A DNA stretch of 64,000 nt from Simonsiella muelleri ATCC 29453 (GTDB lineage: Bacteria; Pseudomonadota; Gammaproteobacteria; Burkholderiales; Neisseriaceae), in NCBI RefSeq assembly GCF_002951835.1, contig NZ_CP019448.1, positions 1,178,001 through 1,242,000 on the forward strand, in the 5' to 3' direction. Position 1 is the stretch's first letter; the number at the start of each line of letters is the position of its first letter. The notes under the pieces are model-generated. The model was not told where the DNA came from and made no database searches. It saw only the letters and a program-made list of their open reading frames with translations. Made by a program: the position numbers and the translations under genes. Shown one piece after another: positions 1 to 8,482 of this stretch.

Positions 1-32
1 GCAGAAAAAATGAATTTTCTGCCCCAGTTTTT

Positions 33-47
33 TTCAGGCTGCCTGAA
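33..47. repeat. DNA uptake sequence, first of many copies
   Basis: TTCAGGCTGCCTGAA. The outer seven bases are palindromic around one central W base, so every full copy carries AGGCTGCCTGAA on one strand and AGGCAGCCTGAA on the other. From memory these are the Simonsiella and Kingella dialects of the neisserial DNA uptake sequence. Other full copies lie at about 2510, 6362, 14165, 16541, 18378, 22450, 25304, 38828, 45219 and 54648, among dozens. Inverted pairs form many of the terminators listed below. Confidence 0.9.
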
Positions 48-70
48 AGATTTTATCCTGAAAGATTTTA

Positions 71-631
71 TTACATTGAACCATCGTTTTGTAACAACGT
101 AAACAATGGCACATTATTGGCACGAATTTTTTTGCCGCCTTCCAAATCGGTAAATTCCAATACTGCGCAAGCTTCCACGATGTTGCCACCCGAACGGCGA
201 ATCAATTCCACCCCCGCGAGCATTGTGCCACCAGTTGCCACTAAATCATCAACCAACAGCACACGTGATGCAGGTTTGATGGCATCTTTGTGGATTTCCA
301 CAGTGGCTTCGCCGTATTCCAATGCGTAGGTTTGCGAGATGGTTTCGTATGGTAATTTGCCTTTTTTGCGAATTGGCACAAATCCGACATTTAATTGATA
401 CGCCAACGCCGCACCCATGATGAATCCACGTGCATCTAAACCCGTAACCACATCAATTTGTTGCCCCATATAGCGGTAAGTTAGCAAATCAATTAATAAG
501 CGAAAATATTCAGGGCTTTGCAATACAGGCGTAATGTCATGAAACAAAATACCCTCTTGCGGAAAATTCGGTATTTTGCGGATTTTTTCGGCTAGCGCAT
601 CAACGCCCATTAAATCTGGGTGGTATAACAT
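71..631 (-). CDS. apt: adenine phosphoribosyltransferase
   Basis: Cytosolic purine-salvage enzyme that converts adenine and PRPP to AMP. The 186-residue protein has the type I phosphoribosyltransferase signature VLLVDDLVATGGT in its C-terminal half and the upstream segment VVTGLDARGFIMG typical of APRT. The frame stays open upstream, but the start chosen here (MLYHPDLMGV) lies 8 bases after AGGA and gives the usual family length. It follows the zinc-ribbon gene by 20 bases on the same strand, so prmA, the zinc-ribbon gene and apt probably form one transcript. A DNA uptake sequence sits just past the stop. Assignment is secure; only the start could differ by seven codons (a second Met). Confidence 0.95.
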   Translation of the reverse strand: MLYHPDLMGVDALAEKIRKIPNFPQEGILFHDITPVLQSPEYFRLLIDLLTYRYMGQQIDVVTGLDARGFIMGAALAYQLNVGFVPIRKKGKLPYETISQTYALEYGEATVEIHKDAIKPASRVLLVDDLVATGGTMLAGVELIRRSGGNIVEACAVLEFTDLEGGKKIRANNVPLFTLLQNDGSM

Positions 632-651
632 ATTTATTTTCCTATTGAAAA

Positions 652-1371
652 TCAAGACAGCATTAACACCAAATAAAATAGTTGCACAATCAAAATAATC
701 AGCGCAGCAATCACAGCAATGGTCCAATTTAAATCATTGCGCGTGCCGGTAGCGGCTGCTAGCATGGCAACGGCTTGTTGATTGGTCATGGGAATTTCGT
801 TGAATTTTGCGCCATCGCTGGGTAATGTGTTTGCATTTGCCTGACCATCGCCCATTACCGTGAACACTAAGCTTCCTGTATTGATTGTAATATTATTTTT
901 AGAATCAATAGGTTCATTTGAAACTGGATTGATGTTGACTTGGGGTATCTGTTGATTAGCAGTTTTGTAATCAAGCAAATTAAACGCAACGGGACTTTGC
1001 TGATTAACTTCAGCAAAAGGCGTTTTGGCTTCAGCTTTGGGAATGCGATAATGCAAAGGCGGTAAATCCGCTAATGGTTTTATTTTATTAGATTTTTTAT
1101 TTTTCAATTTGGCTTGAGGTTTTTTAGGAAAGCCATGGGTAGGAAAAATCGGGTCATCATCGCCAATATCATCAAATGGAGATTTGCTGGCTTTTTTGGC
1201 ATTGGCAGGTAAAGTTTGTGCAGGCGGTGCATTTTTTTTGCTTTTTTTCACCAAACGGAAAATGTGTTGGCATTCATGGCACACCACACGCCCTTGAGTT
1301 TCCATTAATTTTTCTTCTGCGATTTTCAATGCAGATTTGCAGCTTGGGCAGCTTACTTTAATCATGCTCAT
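652..1371 (-). CDS. membrane-anchored zinc-ribbon protein (MJ0042-type)
   Basis: A 239-residue protein of unknown role. Residues about 8-34 hold two CxxC pairs (CPSC and CHEC), the pattern of the MJ0042-type zinc finger. The middle (about 40-200) is low in predicted structure and rich in Lys, Pro, Asn and Ala. Residues about 216-238 form one hydrophobic helix, so the protein is probably tail-anchored with the zinc finger in the cytoplasm. AAGGAA lies 8 bases before the ATG. It sits between prmA and apt on the same strand. The family often appears beside prmA in Neisseriaceae, but no activity is established; a regulatory or adaptor function would be a guess. Confidence 0.75.
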   Translation of the reverse strand: MSMIKVSCPSCKSALKIAEEKLMETQGRVVCHECQHIFRLVKKSKKNAPPAQTLPANAKKASKSPFDDIGDDDPIFPTHGFPKKPQAKLKNKKSNKIKPLADLPPLHYRIPKAEAKTPFAEVNQQSPVAFNLLDYKTANQQIPQVNINPVSNEPIDSKNNITINTGSLVFTVMGDGQANANTLPSDGAKFNEIPMTNQQAVAMLAAATGTRNDLNWTIAVIAALIILIVQLFYLVLMLS

Positions 1372-1392
1372 TTATTTTGTTCCTTGCAAAGA

Positions 1393-2283
1393 TTAAGCGC
1401 GTTTGGTGCCATTGAGACATGCCCAACCGCTTTCAATTATCGCCGTATTCATATCAAACCATTGCGAATAAATTTGATTCATTTCATCAACTTGTTCTGC
1501 CAAAATGCCTGATAACACAATTTGTCCGCCGATTCGAGTACGTGCCGCCAACATTTCACCCAACATCCGCAACGGATTGGCAAGAATATTTGCCACCACC
1601 ACATCAAATTGACCTTCAGGCAGCGTGTCAGGCAAATAAAAAGCTGCCTGAACATGGTTTTGTGTGGCATTGTCTTGGCTAGCGATGATGGCTTGTGGGT
1701 CAATGTCCACGCCAGTCGCGCTGCCTGCACCCAATTTCAACGCCGCAATTGCCAAAATGCCCGAACCACAACCATAATCCAACACATTTTCGCCACCTTG
1801 CAAATGCAAATCTAGCCATTGTAAACACAAATGTGTGGTGGGATGGCTGCCTGTACCAAACGCCAAACTAGGATCTAAGCGCAAATTCACGGCATTTTCA
1901 TCAGGCGTTTCGTGCCAAGTTGGGGTAATCCACAAGCGTTCGGAAATTTGAATTGGGTCAAACTGCGATTGTGTTAAACGCACCCAATCTTGCTCTTCTA
2001 AAGTGTCCAGTTGATAATTTTCAATATTTAAATCAAGTTGTTGAAAAACTTCATTAATCAATGAACTTGCATCGGTTTGATTGTCAAACAGTGCGACCAC
2101 AAGGCTTTGTTGCCACAATTGTTGTTGTGGCATATCGGGTTCGCCGAAAATTTCTTGTTCGGCGGTTGTGCCAGCGTAGGCATCTTCAATCGCCACCGAC
2201 AACGCTCCCACTTCCATCAAAGCATCGGACAACAATTCAGCAACGGTTTCGGCAACTGGAATACTTGCTTGTAAATAAGACAT
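1393..2283 (-). CDS. prmA: ribosomal protein L11 methyltransferase
   Basis: SAM-dependent enzyme that trimethylates lysines and the N-terminus of ribosomal protein L11. The 296-residue product begins MSYLQASIPV and carries the SAM-binding loop VLDYGCGSGILAIAA followed by the acidic GVDIDPQA and the VVANILANPL motif near the C-terminus, the usual PrmA layout. Upstream in-frame codons would add 57 residues without homology and run into a DNA uptake sequence, so the internal Met was chosen although its ribosome site is weak. It is the first gene of a likely prmA - zinc-ribbon - apt transcript. Confidence 0.93.
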   Translation of the reverse strand: MSYLQASIPVAETVAELLSDALMEVGALSVAIEDAYAGTTAEQEIFGEPDMPQQQLWQQSLVVALFDNQTDASSLINEVFQQLDLNIENYQLDTLEEQDWVRLTQSQFDPIQISERLWITPTWHETPDENAVNLRLDPSLAFGTGSHPTTHLCLQWLDLHLQGGENVLDYGCGSGILAIAALKLGAGSATGVDIDPQAIIASQDNATQNHVQAAFYLPDTLPEGQFDVVVANILANPLRMLGEMLAARTRIGGQIVLSGILAEQVDEMNQIYSQWFDMNTAIIESGWACLNGTKRA

Positions 2284-2624
2284 TTGAACGCAAAACGTAG
2301 AGTAAAGACATAATTTTACCATCAAATGACATTTCTTAAAAATGGATTGTGGGGTAGGGGGCGAATTTTGTGGTAAAACATCATTTTCAGGCTGCCTGCC
2401 ATAGATATATTTTAGTAAAACACCGGTGTTGCCAAACATCGTACGGGCGAACAAGAATGGGTATGGCGGCGATACGCCATGTTTTTAAATTCAAAATAAT
2501 TTTGTTTTCAGGCAGCCTGAAAAATATTGGGACAATATGTTTTTCATTGAAAAACTTGCAATTTGCTTATCTCATGGTTAAAATCGCGTGTTTTATAAAT
2601 TTAGTTTCCTTTAGGAGTCATCAC
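2284..2624. other. 341-bp divergent intergenic region prmA/rpsT
   Basis: No gene is supported here. It holds one truncated and one full DNA uptake sequence (about 2390 and 2508), the rpsT promoter, and an open but unconvincing N-terminal extension of the rpsT frame. The prmA promoter must also be here, but I could not place it. Confidence 0.6.
2556..2584 (+). promoter_or_regulatory. sigma-70 promoter for rpsT
   Basis: TTGCAA at 2556-2561 and TAAAAT at 2579-2584, separated by 17 bases, about 40 bases before the rpsT start codon. Confidence 0.5.
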
Positions 2625-2888
2625 ATGGCAAATAGCGCACAAGCACGCAAACGCGCCCGTCAATCATTGAAAGCTCGCGCTCACAACGCTAGCTTGCGTA
2701 CTGCATTTCGCACCGCAGTGAAAAAAGTGTTGAAAGCTGTTGAAGCTGGCGACAAAGCAGCTGCTCAAGCATCTTACCGCGAAAACACCAAAATTTTAGA
2801 CCGCATCGCCGATAAAGGCGTGTTTCATAAAAATAAAGCAGCTCGTCATAAAAGCCGTTTGTCTGCTAAAATTAAAGCAATGGCTTAA
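2625..2888 (+). CDS. rpsT: 30S ribosomal protein S20
   Basis: Primary 16S rRNA-binding protein of the small subunit. The 87 residues (MANSAQARKRARQ at the start) show the very basic, alanine-rich helical composition and the ARKRARQ start typical of S20. TTTAGGAG lies 7 bases before the ATG; the frame is open for a further 85 codons upstream, which is not family sequence. The gene is monocistronic, with its own promoter and a strong intrinsic terminator 30 bases after the stop. Confidence 0.97.
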   Translation: MANSAQARKRARQSLKARAHNASLRTAFRTAVKKVLKAVEAGDKAAAQASYRENTKILDRIADKGVFHKNKAARHKSRLSAKIKAMA

Positions 2889-2916
2889 TTTCGCAATTGC
2901 TTATTGATTTAAGTGT

Positions 2917-2952
2917 AAACCTGTTGTCTCAAAAAAAGGCGACAGGTTTTTT
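2917..2952 (+). terminator. intrinsic terminator of rpsT
   Basis: AAACCTGT (2917-2924) pairs with ACAGGTTT (2942-2949), with further wobble pairs inside, and is followed by a T-run. Confidence 0.85.
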
Positions 2953-2998
2953 CTTTCAGGCAGCCTGAAAAATAATAAAATTTAAAATTAATAACTAT

Positions 2999-3982
2999 AT
3001 GATAATGAATAAAATTTTTCCTATTTTGTTGTGTTTGGTGTTGGCGGCTTGCTTTGAAGTACCTGTGGAAGAAAACACCATCGCCCCCAAAAGTACACGT
3101 GTCGAACCTTTGAGCGCGGAACAAGTTTTAAAAGAAAATTCGTCAGAAGCATTGCGATTTGAACCCATTCCCAATAGTAGAATCCGCTTTTTTGATGCAC
3201 AAGGGCGATTGATGGAAAGTGGCGTAAAAGGCGGATTTTATCGCAAAGTGTTGGGTAGAACGCCACATAATAGATTGGTTTTACAAGATTTTTATCAAGA
3301 TAATGACAAACCATATACTTTGCCGTTTGTGGCGGTTGCAGATGCGCAATTGAAAATTTTTAATGGTGCTGCGGTTCGTGATAGCCGTACAGTTTGGTTA
3401 CAACCTGATGGTTCTGTGGCGCGAGTGTCTGAATTTCGTAACGGTAAAGCGGTGGGGGAGTCTTGGTTTTATCATCGCAATAAGCCGTTTGCGTATATTA
3501 AATTATTGAATGATAAACCGAAAAAAACAGATGCACCCATTGCAGCATCGGCTGCCAGTGCCGTGAATGCGTCTGAGCCTGTTGTGGCAATTGTCAAAAA
3601 AAATAAGCCAGTCAACTCATTGAAAAAAATAAACAAACCAATCATCAATCATTCGTCAGCACCTGAAGAACCCGACCGGTCATTGAGTCAAGGAGCGGCG
3701 TTGATGTATTTTTTCTATCCAAATGGCGTGTTGATGGCTGAAATTGAAACCGATGGTAATAAGCAAAATAAAATCACATTGTATTATCCCAATTCGGCGA
3801 CCATGATGCAGATTGAAGACGATGGTTCGCAAAGTTCTCGCGCAGCTTGGGACGCGAAAGGGCAGAAAGTAACACCGTCTGATGTGTCGGTGGAAGCTGA
3901 TGTGTTGGCGTTACGAATTGAATACGGCTTGAATTTGATGGGACGTGGTCAGGGGGTGTTGGCAGAATTATTAAGCCAATAA
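2999..3982 (+). CDS. lipoprotein with MORN/YwqK-like repeats
   Basis: A 327-residue lipoprotein of unknown function. The N-terminus is a type II signal peptide ending in the lipobox LVLAAC, so the mature protein would be lipidated on the Cys at about residue 18. The body has Tyr/Phe-x-x-x-Gly segments (RFFDAQGRLMESG, WLQPDGSVARVSEF, MYFFYPNGVLMAEIE, LYYPNSATMMQIED), reminiscent of MORN or YwqK repeats, separated by an Ala/Lys-rich linker at about 180-225. A second in-frame ATG two codons in would serve equally well. It is a single gene between two terminators, convergent with pyrE. The role is not predictable from sequence; surface association is inference. Confidence 0.7.
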   Translation: MIMNKIFPILLCLVLAACFEVPVEENTIAPKSTRVEPLSAEQVLKENSSEALRFEPIPNSRIRFFDAQGRLMESGVKGGFYRKVLGRTPHNRLVLQDFYQDNDKPYTLPFVAVADAQLKIFNGAAVRDSRTVWLQPDGSVARVSEFRNGKAVGESWFYHRNKPFAYIKLLNDKPKKTDAPIAASAASAVNASEPVVAIVKKNKPVNSLKKINKPIINHSSAPEEPDRSLSQGAALMYFFYPNGVLMAEIETDGNKQNKITLYYPNSATMMQIEDDGSQSSRAAWDAKGQKVTPSDVSVEADVLALRIEYGLNLMGRGQGVLAELLSQ

Positions 3983-4033
3983 ATTTTTCAGGCTGCATTT
4001 GAATTTGGTATTCAAATGCAGCCTGAAAAATTT
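3981..4033. terminator. bidirectional terminator, lipoprotein gene/pyrE
   Basis: A perfect inverted repeat (arms 3981-4004 and 4010-4033, loop of 5) with A-rich and T-rich ends. The outer arm is a DNA uptake half-site; the inner part is unique. It touches both stop codons. Confidence 0.9.
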
Positions 4034-4679
4034 AAATCACGCCATATTTCGTGCGATACGCTTGCATGGGCTCAATAAATTGTGCCAAATCTGTGCTTCG
4101 GTTTTGCTCTAACATTGTGAATAAATCCAATAAGTTGGCAATCGCTACCACAGGTAAACCGTATTGTTGCTGCACTTCTTGCACGGTTGAAAGTTCGCCA
4201 GTGCCTTTTTCCATGCGGTCTAGTGCAATTGCCACACCAGCAGGTGTTGCGCCTGCTTGTTTAATCAATTTGACGCTTTCGCGCACCGACGTGCCTGCGG
4301 AAATCACATCATCAATAATCAACACACGTCCTTGTAATGGCGCACCCACCAGCGTACCACCTTCGCCGTGGTCTTTGGCTTCTTTGCGATTGTAGGCAAA
4401 TGGTACGTTTACGCCTTTTTCGGCAAGCATCATTGCGGTTGCTGCGGCAAGAATAATGCCTTTGTAGGCAGGTCCAAACAGCATATCAAATTCTATTTTG
4501 CTTTCTAAAATCGCTTGCGTGTAGAACCGCGCCAATTGTAATGTGGACGCGCCGTTATTGAATAAACCTGCGTTGAAAAAATAGGGTGATTGACGACCTG
4601 CTTTCGTGGTGAATTCGCCGAACTTTAAGACATTTTGTTGTAGGGCGAATTGTAAGAAATCTTGGCGGAATTGGGACAT
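4032..4679 (-). CDS. pyrE: orotate phosphoribosyltransferase
   Basis: Cytosolic enzyme of pyrimidine synthesis that joins orotate and PRPP to give OMP. The 215 residues match the family length. The PRPP loop VLIIDDVISAGTSVRES is at about 118-134, and the catalytic loop containing KEAKDHGEGG is at about 98-108. AAGGA lies upstream of the chosen ATG. The 3' end lies inside the shared terminator. No attenuator was recognised in the 144 bases upstream, which hold a DNA uptake sequence. Confidence 0.95.
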   Translation of the reverse strand: MSQFRQDFLQFALQQNVLKFGEFTTKAGRQSPYFFNAGLFNNGASTLQLARFYTQAILESKIEFDMLFGPAYKGIILAAATAMMLAEKGVNVPFAYNRKEAKDHGEGGTLVGAPLQGRVLIIDDVISAGTSVRESVKLIKQAGATPAGVAIALDRMEKGTGELSTVQEVQQQYGLPVVAIANLLDLFTMLEQNRSTDLAQFIEPMQAYRTKYGVI

Positions 4680-4823
4680 TTGAGGTTTCCTTATTTTTGC
4701 ATGGAGAAAAGATGTTCAGGCTGCCTGAAAGCAGAATCAGCACGAATTATCGTATAATTTATGAAGTCGGCGTTTGCTGCGATTCAACCATCACATCAAA
4801 CGCCATTATTTTTTTATCATGAT

Positions 4824-5216
4824 TTAAGAAGTTAAAGCCAAACTGCGTTCAAATACCTTGCTGTCTAATAGCGCATTCAGCGCAATTTCCACATCATTAG
4901 CGGTATGACACAAAAAATGGTGATCATCAAAATGCAATGTGATTGGGAACGTATGGTAGGGGTGATCATACGTCCAATACGCAATATTCGCTAAAAACAC
5001 ATTTCCTAAACCATGTAAGGCAATGTAACCACCATCATCATTGGGATTGGCTTCATCTTTAATGAAATGACGAAAATGTAAACTCATATGCTTGTATGCA
5101 AGAACTTGATTACATTGTAATTTAAATTCCTCCAGCGCTGCAAACACACTGGCTTCGGGTAACCGATAACCTGCTTGATTAATGCTATTGAGTAATTTTT
5201 CAAAATATTGTGCCAT
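4824..5216 (-). CDS. conserved-looking hypothetical protein downstream of mraY
   Basis: A 130-residue acidic, soluble protein I do not recognise. It is rich in His, Phe and Tyr (notably HFDDHHFLCHTAND near the C-terminus) and has no signal peptide or membrane helix. AGGTT precedes the ATG at a plausible distance, and the start is 21 bases after the mraY stop on the same strand, so it is probably the last gene of the dcw transcript. The histidine cluster could bind metal, but this is only compositional. An immunity-type or orphan dcw-associated protein is possible. Confidence 0.6.
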   Translation of the reverse strand: MAQYFEKLLNSINQAGYRLPEASVFAALEEFKLQCNQVLAYKHMSLHFRHFIKDEANPNDDGGYIALHGLGNVFLANIAYWTYDHPYHTFPITLHFDDHHFLCHTANDVEIALNALLDSKVFERSLALTS

Positions 5217-5237
5217 GTAAATAACCTATTTCAGTAA

Positions 5238-6322
5238 TTAACGAATTTTCAAGGTACTCAAACCAATCAAAACCAATACAATTGTAATAATCCAAAAACG
5301 AACAACAACTTGTGTTTCTTTCCAACCTTTTTGTTCATAGTGATGATGAATCGGTGCCATTAAGAAAATGCGTTTTTTCGTGTGTTTATACCAGCCCACT
5401 TGCAGCATAACCGATAATGCTTCCACCACAAACAAACCACCCATAACCACCAATATAAATTCTTGGCGAATAATCACCGCCACTGTACCCAAAGCCGCTC
5501 CCAATGCCAATGCACCCACATCGCCCATAAAGACTTGCGCAGGCGCAGCATTAAACCACAAGAAACCCAAACACGCCCCACACATCGCCGTACAAAAAAT
5601 AACCACTTCATTCGCACCCGATACAAATGGTAATTGCAGATATTGGGCAAATTGAGCGTGTCCCGTTACATACGCAAAAATCGCTAAACCCCCAGCCACC
5701 AAGACCACAGGAAATGCCGCCAAACCGTCCAAACCGTCCGTTAAATTTACGGCGTTAGACGTACCAACAATCGTGAGATAGCTCAAAAGCATGAACCCCA
5801 CCACACCCAATGGCAACGCCACTTGTTTGAAAAATGGCACAATTAAAATATTATTTGTGTTATTTTTTGCCATATAAAACAAAGCAAAACCAGCACCGAT
5901 AGCAACCAAAGTTTGCCAAACCATCTTGAATTTAGCCGACACACCATTTGGGTCTTTATACACGACTTTGCGCCAGTCATCATAAAAACCCAATGCACCC
6001 GTCGCCAGCATCACACCCAGCAAAATCCAAATATATGCGTTATCTAAATCCCCCCACAATAAAGTAGACAGGGTAATAGCAGTCAAAATCAGTACCCCCC
6101 CATGGTTGGCGTACCATTTTTAATCAAATGCGTTTTGGGACCATCGGTGCGTACCGCTTGTTCTGCTTTCAATGCCATCAATTTACGAATCGTCCATGGA
6201 CCCAACATGAGACTAAATGCCAACGCCGTCAATGTTGCCATTACCGCGCGAAATGTGGTGTATTGCACCAAATTAAAGCCCGTAATATATTGTTGTAAAT
6301 ATTCAGCCAGGTAGAGTAACAT
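5238..6322 (-). CDS. mraY: phospho-MurNAc-pentapeptide transferase, frame broken by 1-bp deletion
   Basis: MraY makes lipid I from UDP-MurNAc-pentapeptide and undecaprenyl phosphate in the inner membrane and is essential. Two frames together give the full protein of about 360 residues. The first (6089-6322) starts MLLYLAEYLQQ and ends GTPTMGGY then stop. The second continues ILTAITLSTLLWGDL to 5238. Eight Gs instead of seven after the CCAT at the junction would restore GTPTMGGVLIL, the conserved MraY sequence. Downstream, all family marks are present: YDDWRKV, NLTDGLDGLA and the MAPIHHHYE loop. The start has AGGA 8 bases upstream. Sequencing error in the homopolymer is the simplest reading because the rest is perfectly conserved; see the findings. 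Confidence 0.92.
6095..6101 (-). repeat. G7 homopolymer (C7 on plus strand) breaking mraY
   Basis: Seven consecutive Gs on the coding strand, beginning with the G of the ATG codon in the conserved PTMGG motif. One more G restores the reading frame. Confidence 0.9.
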
Positions 6323-6497
6323 ATTGAATTCCTAAGATTTTTAATAAATGGGTGTGTTTATTTCAGGCAGCCTGAAAAAAATTATTGTTGTGCATTAATC
6401 AAAAAATGGCACAATTTGACGTAAAGTTGCATATTTTACTGGTTCATTCATGAATTAGGCAAAGAATTGTAGAAATTTTTTTCAGGCAACCTGAAAA

Positions 6498-7862
6498 TTA
6501 TTCTTGTGGCATTAAAGCCATCACCACTTCTTCCATCTTCATAAATCGCGAACCCTTAACCAATACACTTGCGTTTTCGGCTAAATCATGTGTCAATGAC
6601 AAAATCAACGGGTCTTTATCCACAAACCATAAACCGTCCGCGCCAAATTTTTCGGCAGCCTGAACGCTGTTTTCGCCAACAAAATACGCCAATTCAATAC
6701 CTAGATTTTTTGCGTAAATACCGATTTCTTCATGCATTTTAGGGGCTTCGTTTTCGCCTAATTCACCCATATCGCCCATCACGAATACACGTGGCGCAGG
6801 CATTTTCGCCAACACATCTAATGCAGCTTTCATGCTATCGGGATTGGCGTTGTAAGTGTCATCTAAAATGGTACTGTTTTTGATGCCGTGTTTGACTTGT
6901 AAACGTCCTTTAATGTTCGCAAAATTCGCCAAACCGCGTGCAATTTCCGTTAATTTTACGCCGCCTGCCAACGCCAAAGCCGCTGCCGCACACGCATTAC
7001 TCACATTGTGTCTACCCGCAACAGGTAATGTAATGTGAACACATTCCGAACCTTGTATCAAATCAAATTCACTCGCAAGCGGTTGTAATACCAAATTTTC
7101 TGCATGAATATCGCCTTGCGCAAAACCAAATGTTTGCGTTTGCAAATTCAAATTTTTGCAGGCTGCCTGAAAAATCGGTAAGTTCGCATCATCAATTGGC
7201 AAAATTGCTAAACCATCTTGTTGAATACCTTGATAAATTTCACTTTTTGCGCGTGCAATATCGTCCACGCCATTAAATCCGCAACCAATATGCGCTCGCA
7301 TTGCGTTGTTCACAAGAGCAACATTCGGTTGCGCAATTTGCGTTAAAACCGCCAATTCGCCAAAATGGTTCATGCCCATTTCAATCACAGCATAACGATG
7401 ATTTTCACGTAAATTCAATAAGGTAAGCGGTAATCCGATGTGATTGTTAAAATTACCAGCCGTTGCCAACACTGCATCCGCACCGAATTTTTCGCGTAAC
7501 ACGGTTGCCAACATTTCTTTGACGGTGGTTTTGCCGCTAGAACCTGTTATACCAAACACGAATGGATTGATGACTTGACGCCAAGCTTTTGCCAATTTTT
7601 GTAATGCAATCAAAGTATCATCAACTTTCAGGCAGCCTGAAACACCAACAAAATCATCACGCGACACCAACGCCAATGCACCTTTTGCCAACACGTCCGC
7701 TACAAAATCATGCGCGTCATGATTTTCGCCAATCAATGCCACAAATAAATCACCCGATTGAGCTTGTCGGCTGTCTGTGATGATGCGGTTGATGGTTTGG
7801 TTAGTTTGTGGTTTGGGTAGGTTTAGGGTTTCGCAGATAAAGTTTAAAGTTAAAGTTTTCAT
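6498..7862 (-). CDS. murF: UDP-MurNAc-tripeptide-D-Ala-D-Ala ligase
   Basis: ATP-dependent Mur ligase that adds D-Ala-D-Ala to UDP-MurNAc-tripeptide in the cytoplasm. The 454 residues show the three Mur ligase domains: N-terminal UDP binding, the P-loop GITGSSGKTTVKEML at about 108-122, and the C-terminal domain with LDDTYNANPDSM. The start MKTLTLNF is chosen because its ATG overlaps the TAA of the upstream HNH gene by one base (TAATG), a classic translational re-initiation junction; a start five codons upstream is less likely. It precedes mraY as in other dcw clusters. A DNA uptake sequence is embedded in the coding region at about 7628. Confidence 0.95.
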   Translation of the reverse strand: MKTLTLNFICETLNLPKPQTNQTINRIITDSRQAQSGDLFVALIGENHDAHDFVADVLAKGALALVSRDDFVGVSGCLKVDDTLIALQKLAKAWRQVINPFVFGITGSSGKTTVKEMLATVLREKFGADAVLATAGNFNNHIGLPLTLLNLRENHRYAVIEMGMNHFGELAVLTQIAQPNVALVNNAMRAHIGCGFNGVDDIARAKSEIYQGIQQDGLAILPIDDANLPIFQAACKNLNLQTQTFGFAQGDIHAENLVLQPLASEFDLIQGSECVHITLPVAGRHNVSNACAAAALALAGGVKLTEIARGLANFANIKGRLQVKHGIKNSTILDDTYNANPDSMKAALDVLAKMPAPRVFVMGDMGELGENEAPKMHEEIGIYAKNLGIELAYFVGENSVQAAEKFGADGLWFVDKDPLILSLTHDLAENASVLVKGSRFMKMEEVVMALMPQE

Positions 7863-8482
7863 TATGAATTTATCCAATTTTTGATTGCATTGACAATAGC
7901 TGGCGCAAAAGCAGGTAATTTCCCATTTTCAGGCATCATAATATCATCACAAACGGATTGTAATAACTCATCATCTTCCACATCAATTGGATTGCCTAAA
8001 CCTTGCACATACAGCATATTCGCAATGGCTTGCTTTCTTGATTCGCATAATTTTCGCTGATTTAATTGCAAAATATCAATTGATTGTTTTGCTCGTTCTG
8101 TTTTTCCAACCATCTCTCCATTGATTTTAAATTTAAATTCGGTTTCACATTCGTCCATCAAAGGCGTAAGTAAAAGAATGTGCGAATCTTTTGAACCATC
8201 GCAATGCCCTTTTGCATTGCAACTCGCTACAATATTATTGAAATCCATAGATAAATTTGGGAAATGATGGCGTGGCTGAATATGCTCATTCATCGTATCC
8301 ACATTTGTTCCTGAAATTTCTTTGCAGCAATAAGCGCATAAATAATATTGTTCTTCTGTGCATGTTTGACGAATATCTTGGCGGACATTTTCATCTTTTA
8401 AATCTTTATATTGATGAGTAGGGTTATTTCGTTTGTATTGAGTCAAACTATTAGGTTCATGAGTTTTTTGAATTTTTCTCAT
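7862..8482 (-). CDS. HNH nuclease of a Septu-like pair (PtuB-like, TIGR02646-type)
   Basis: A 206-residue protein with a Cys-flanked HNH fold: C49-A-Y-C52, then NEHIQPRHHF with H67, DFNNIVASC with N83 and C88, and C94. This is the pattern of the small HNH proteins that accompany RecF/ABC-type ATPases in Septu (PtuB) and retron effector pairs. Those HNH partners are proposed to cut nucleic acid when released by the ATPase during phage infection. It overlaps the ATPase gene by 26 bases and its stop overlaps the murF start, so translation of all three is coupled. AGGAAA precedes the ATG. Family assignment is from motifs; defence activity is inferred. Confidence 0.8.
   Translation of the reverse strand: MRKIQKTHEPNSLTQYKRNNPTHQYKDLKDENVRQDIRQTCTEEQYYLCAYCCKEISGTNVDTMNEHIQPRHHFPNLSMDFNNIVASCNAKGHCDGSKDSHILLLTPLMDECETEFKFKINGEMVGKTERAKQSIDILQLNQRKLCESRKQAIANMLYVQGLGNPIDVEDDELLQSVCDDIMMPENGKLPAFAPAIVNAIKNWINS

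Noticed and set aside
2370..2624. N-terminal extension of rpsT
   Set aside because: S20 begins at the ATG with the good ribosome site; the extension contains the promoter and an uptake sequence.
6089..6322. Separate 77-residue gene and separate 282-residue gene with TTG start
   Set aside because: Together they form MraY exactly; the split is a one-base homopolymer loss.
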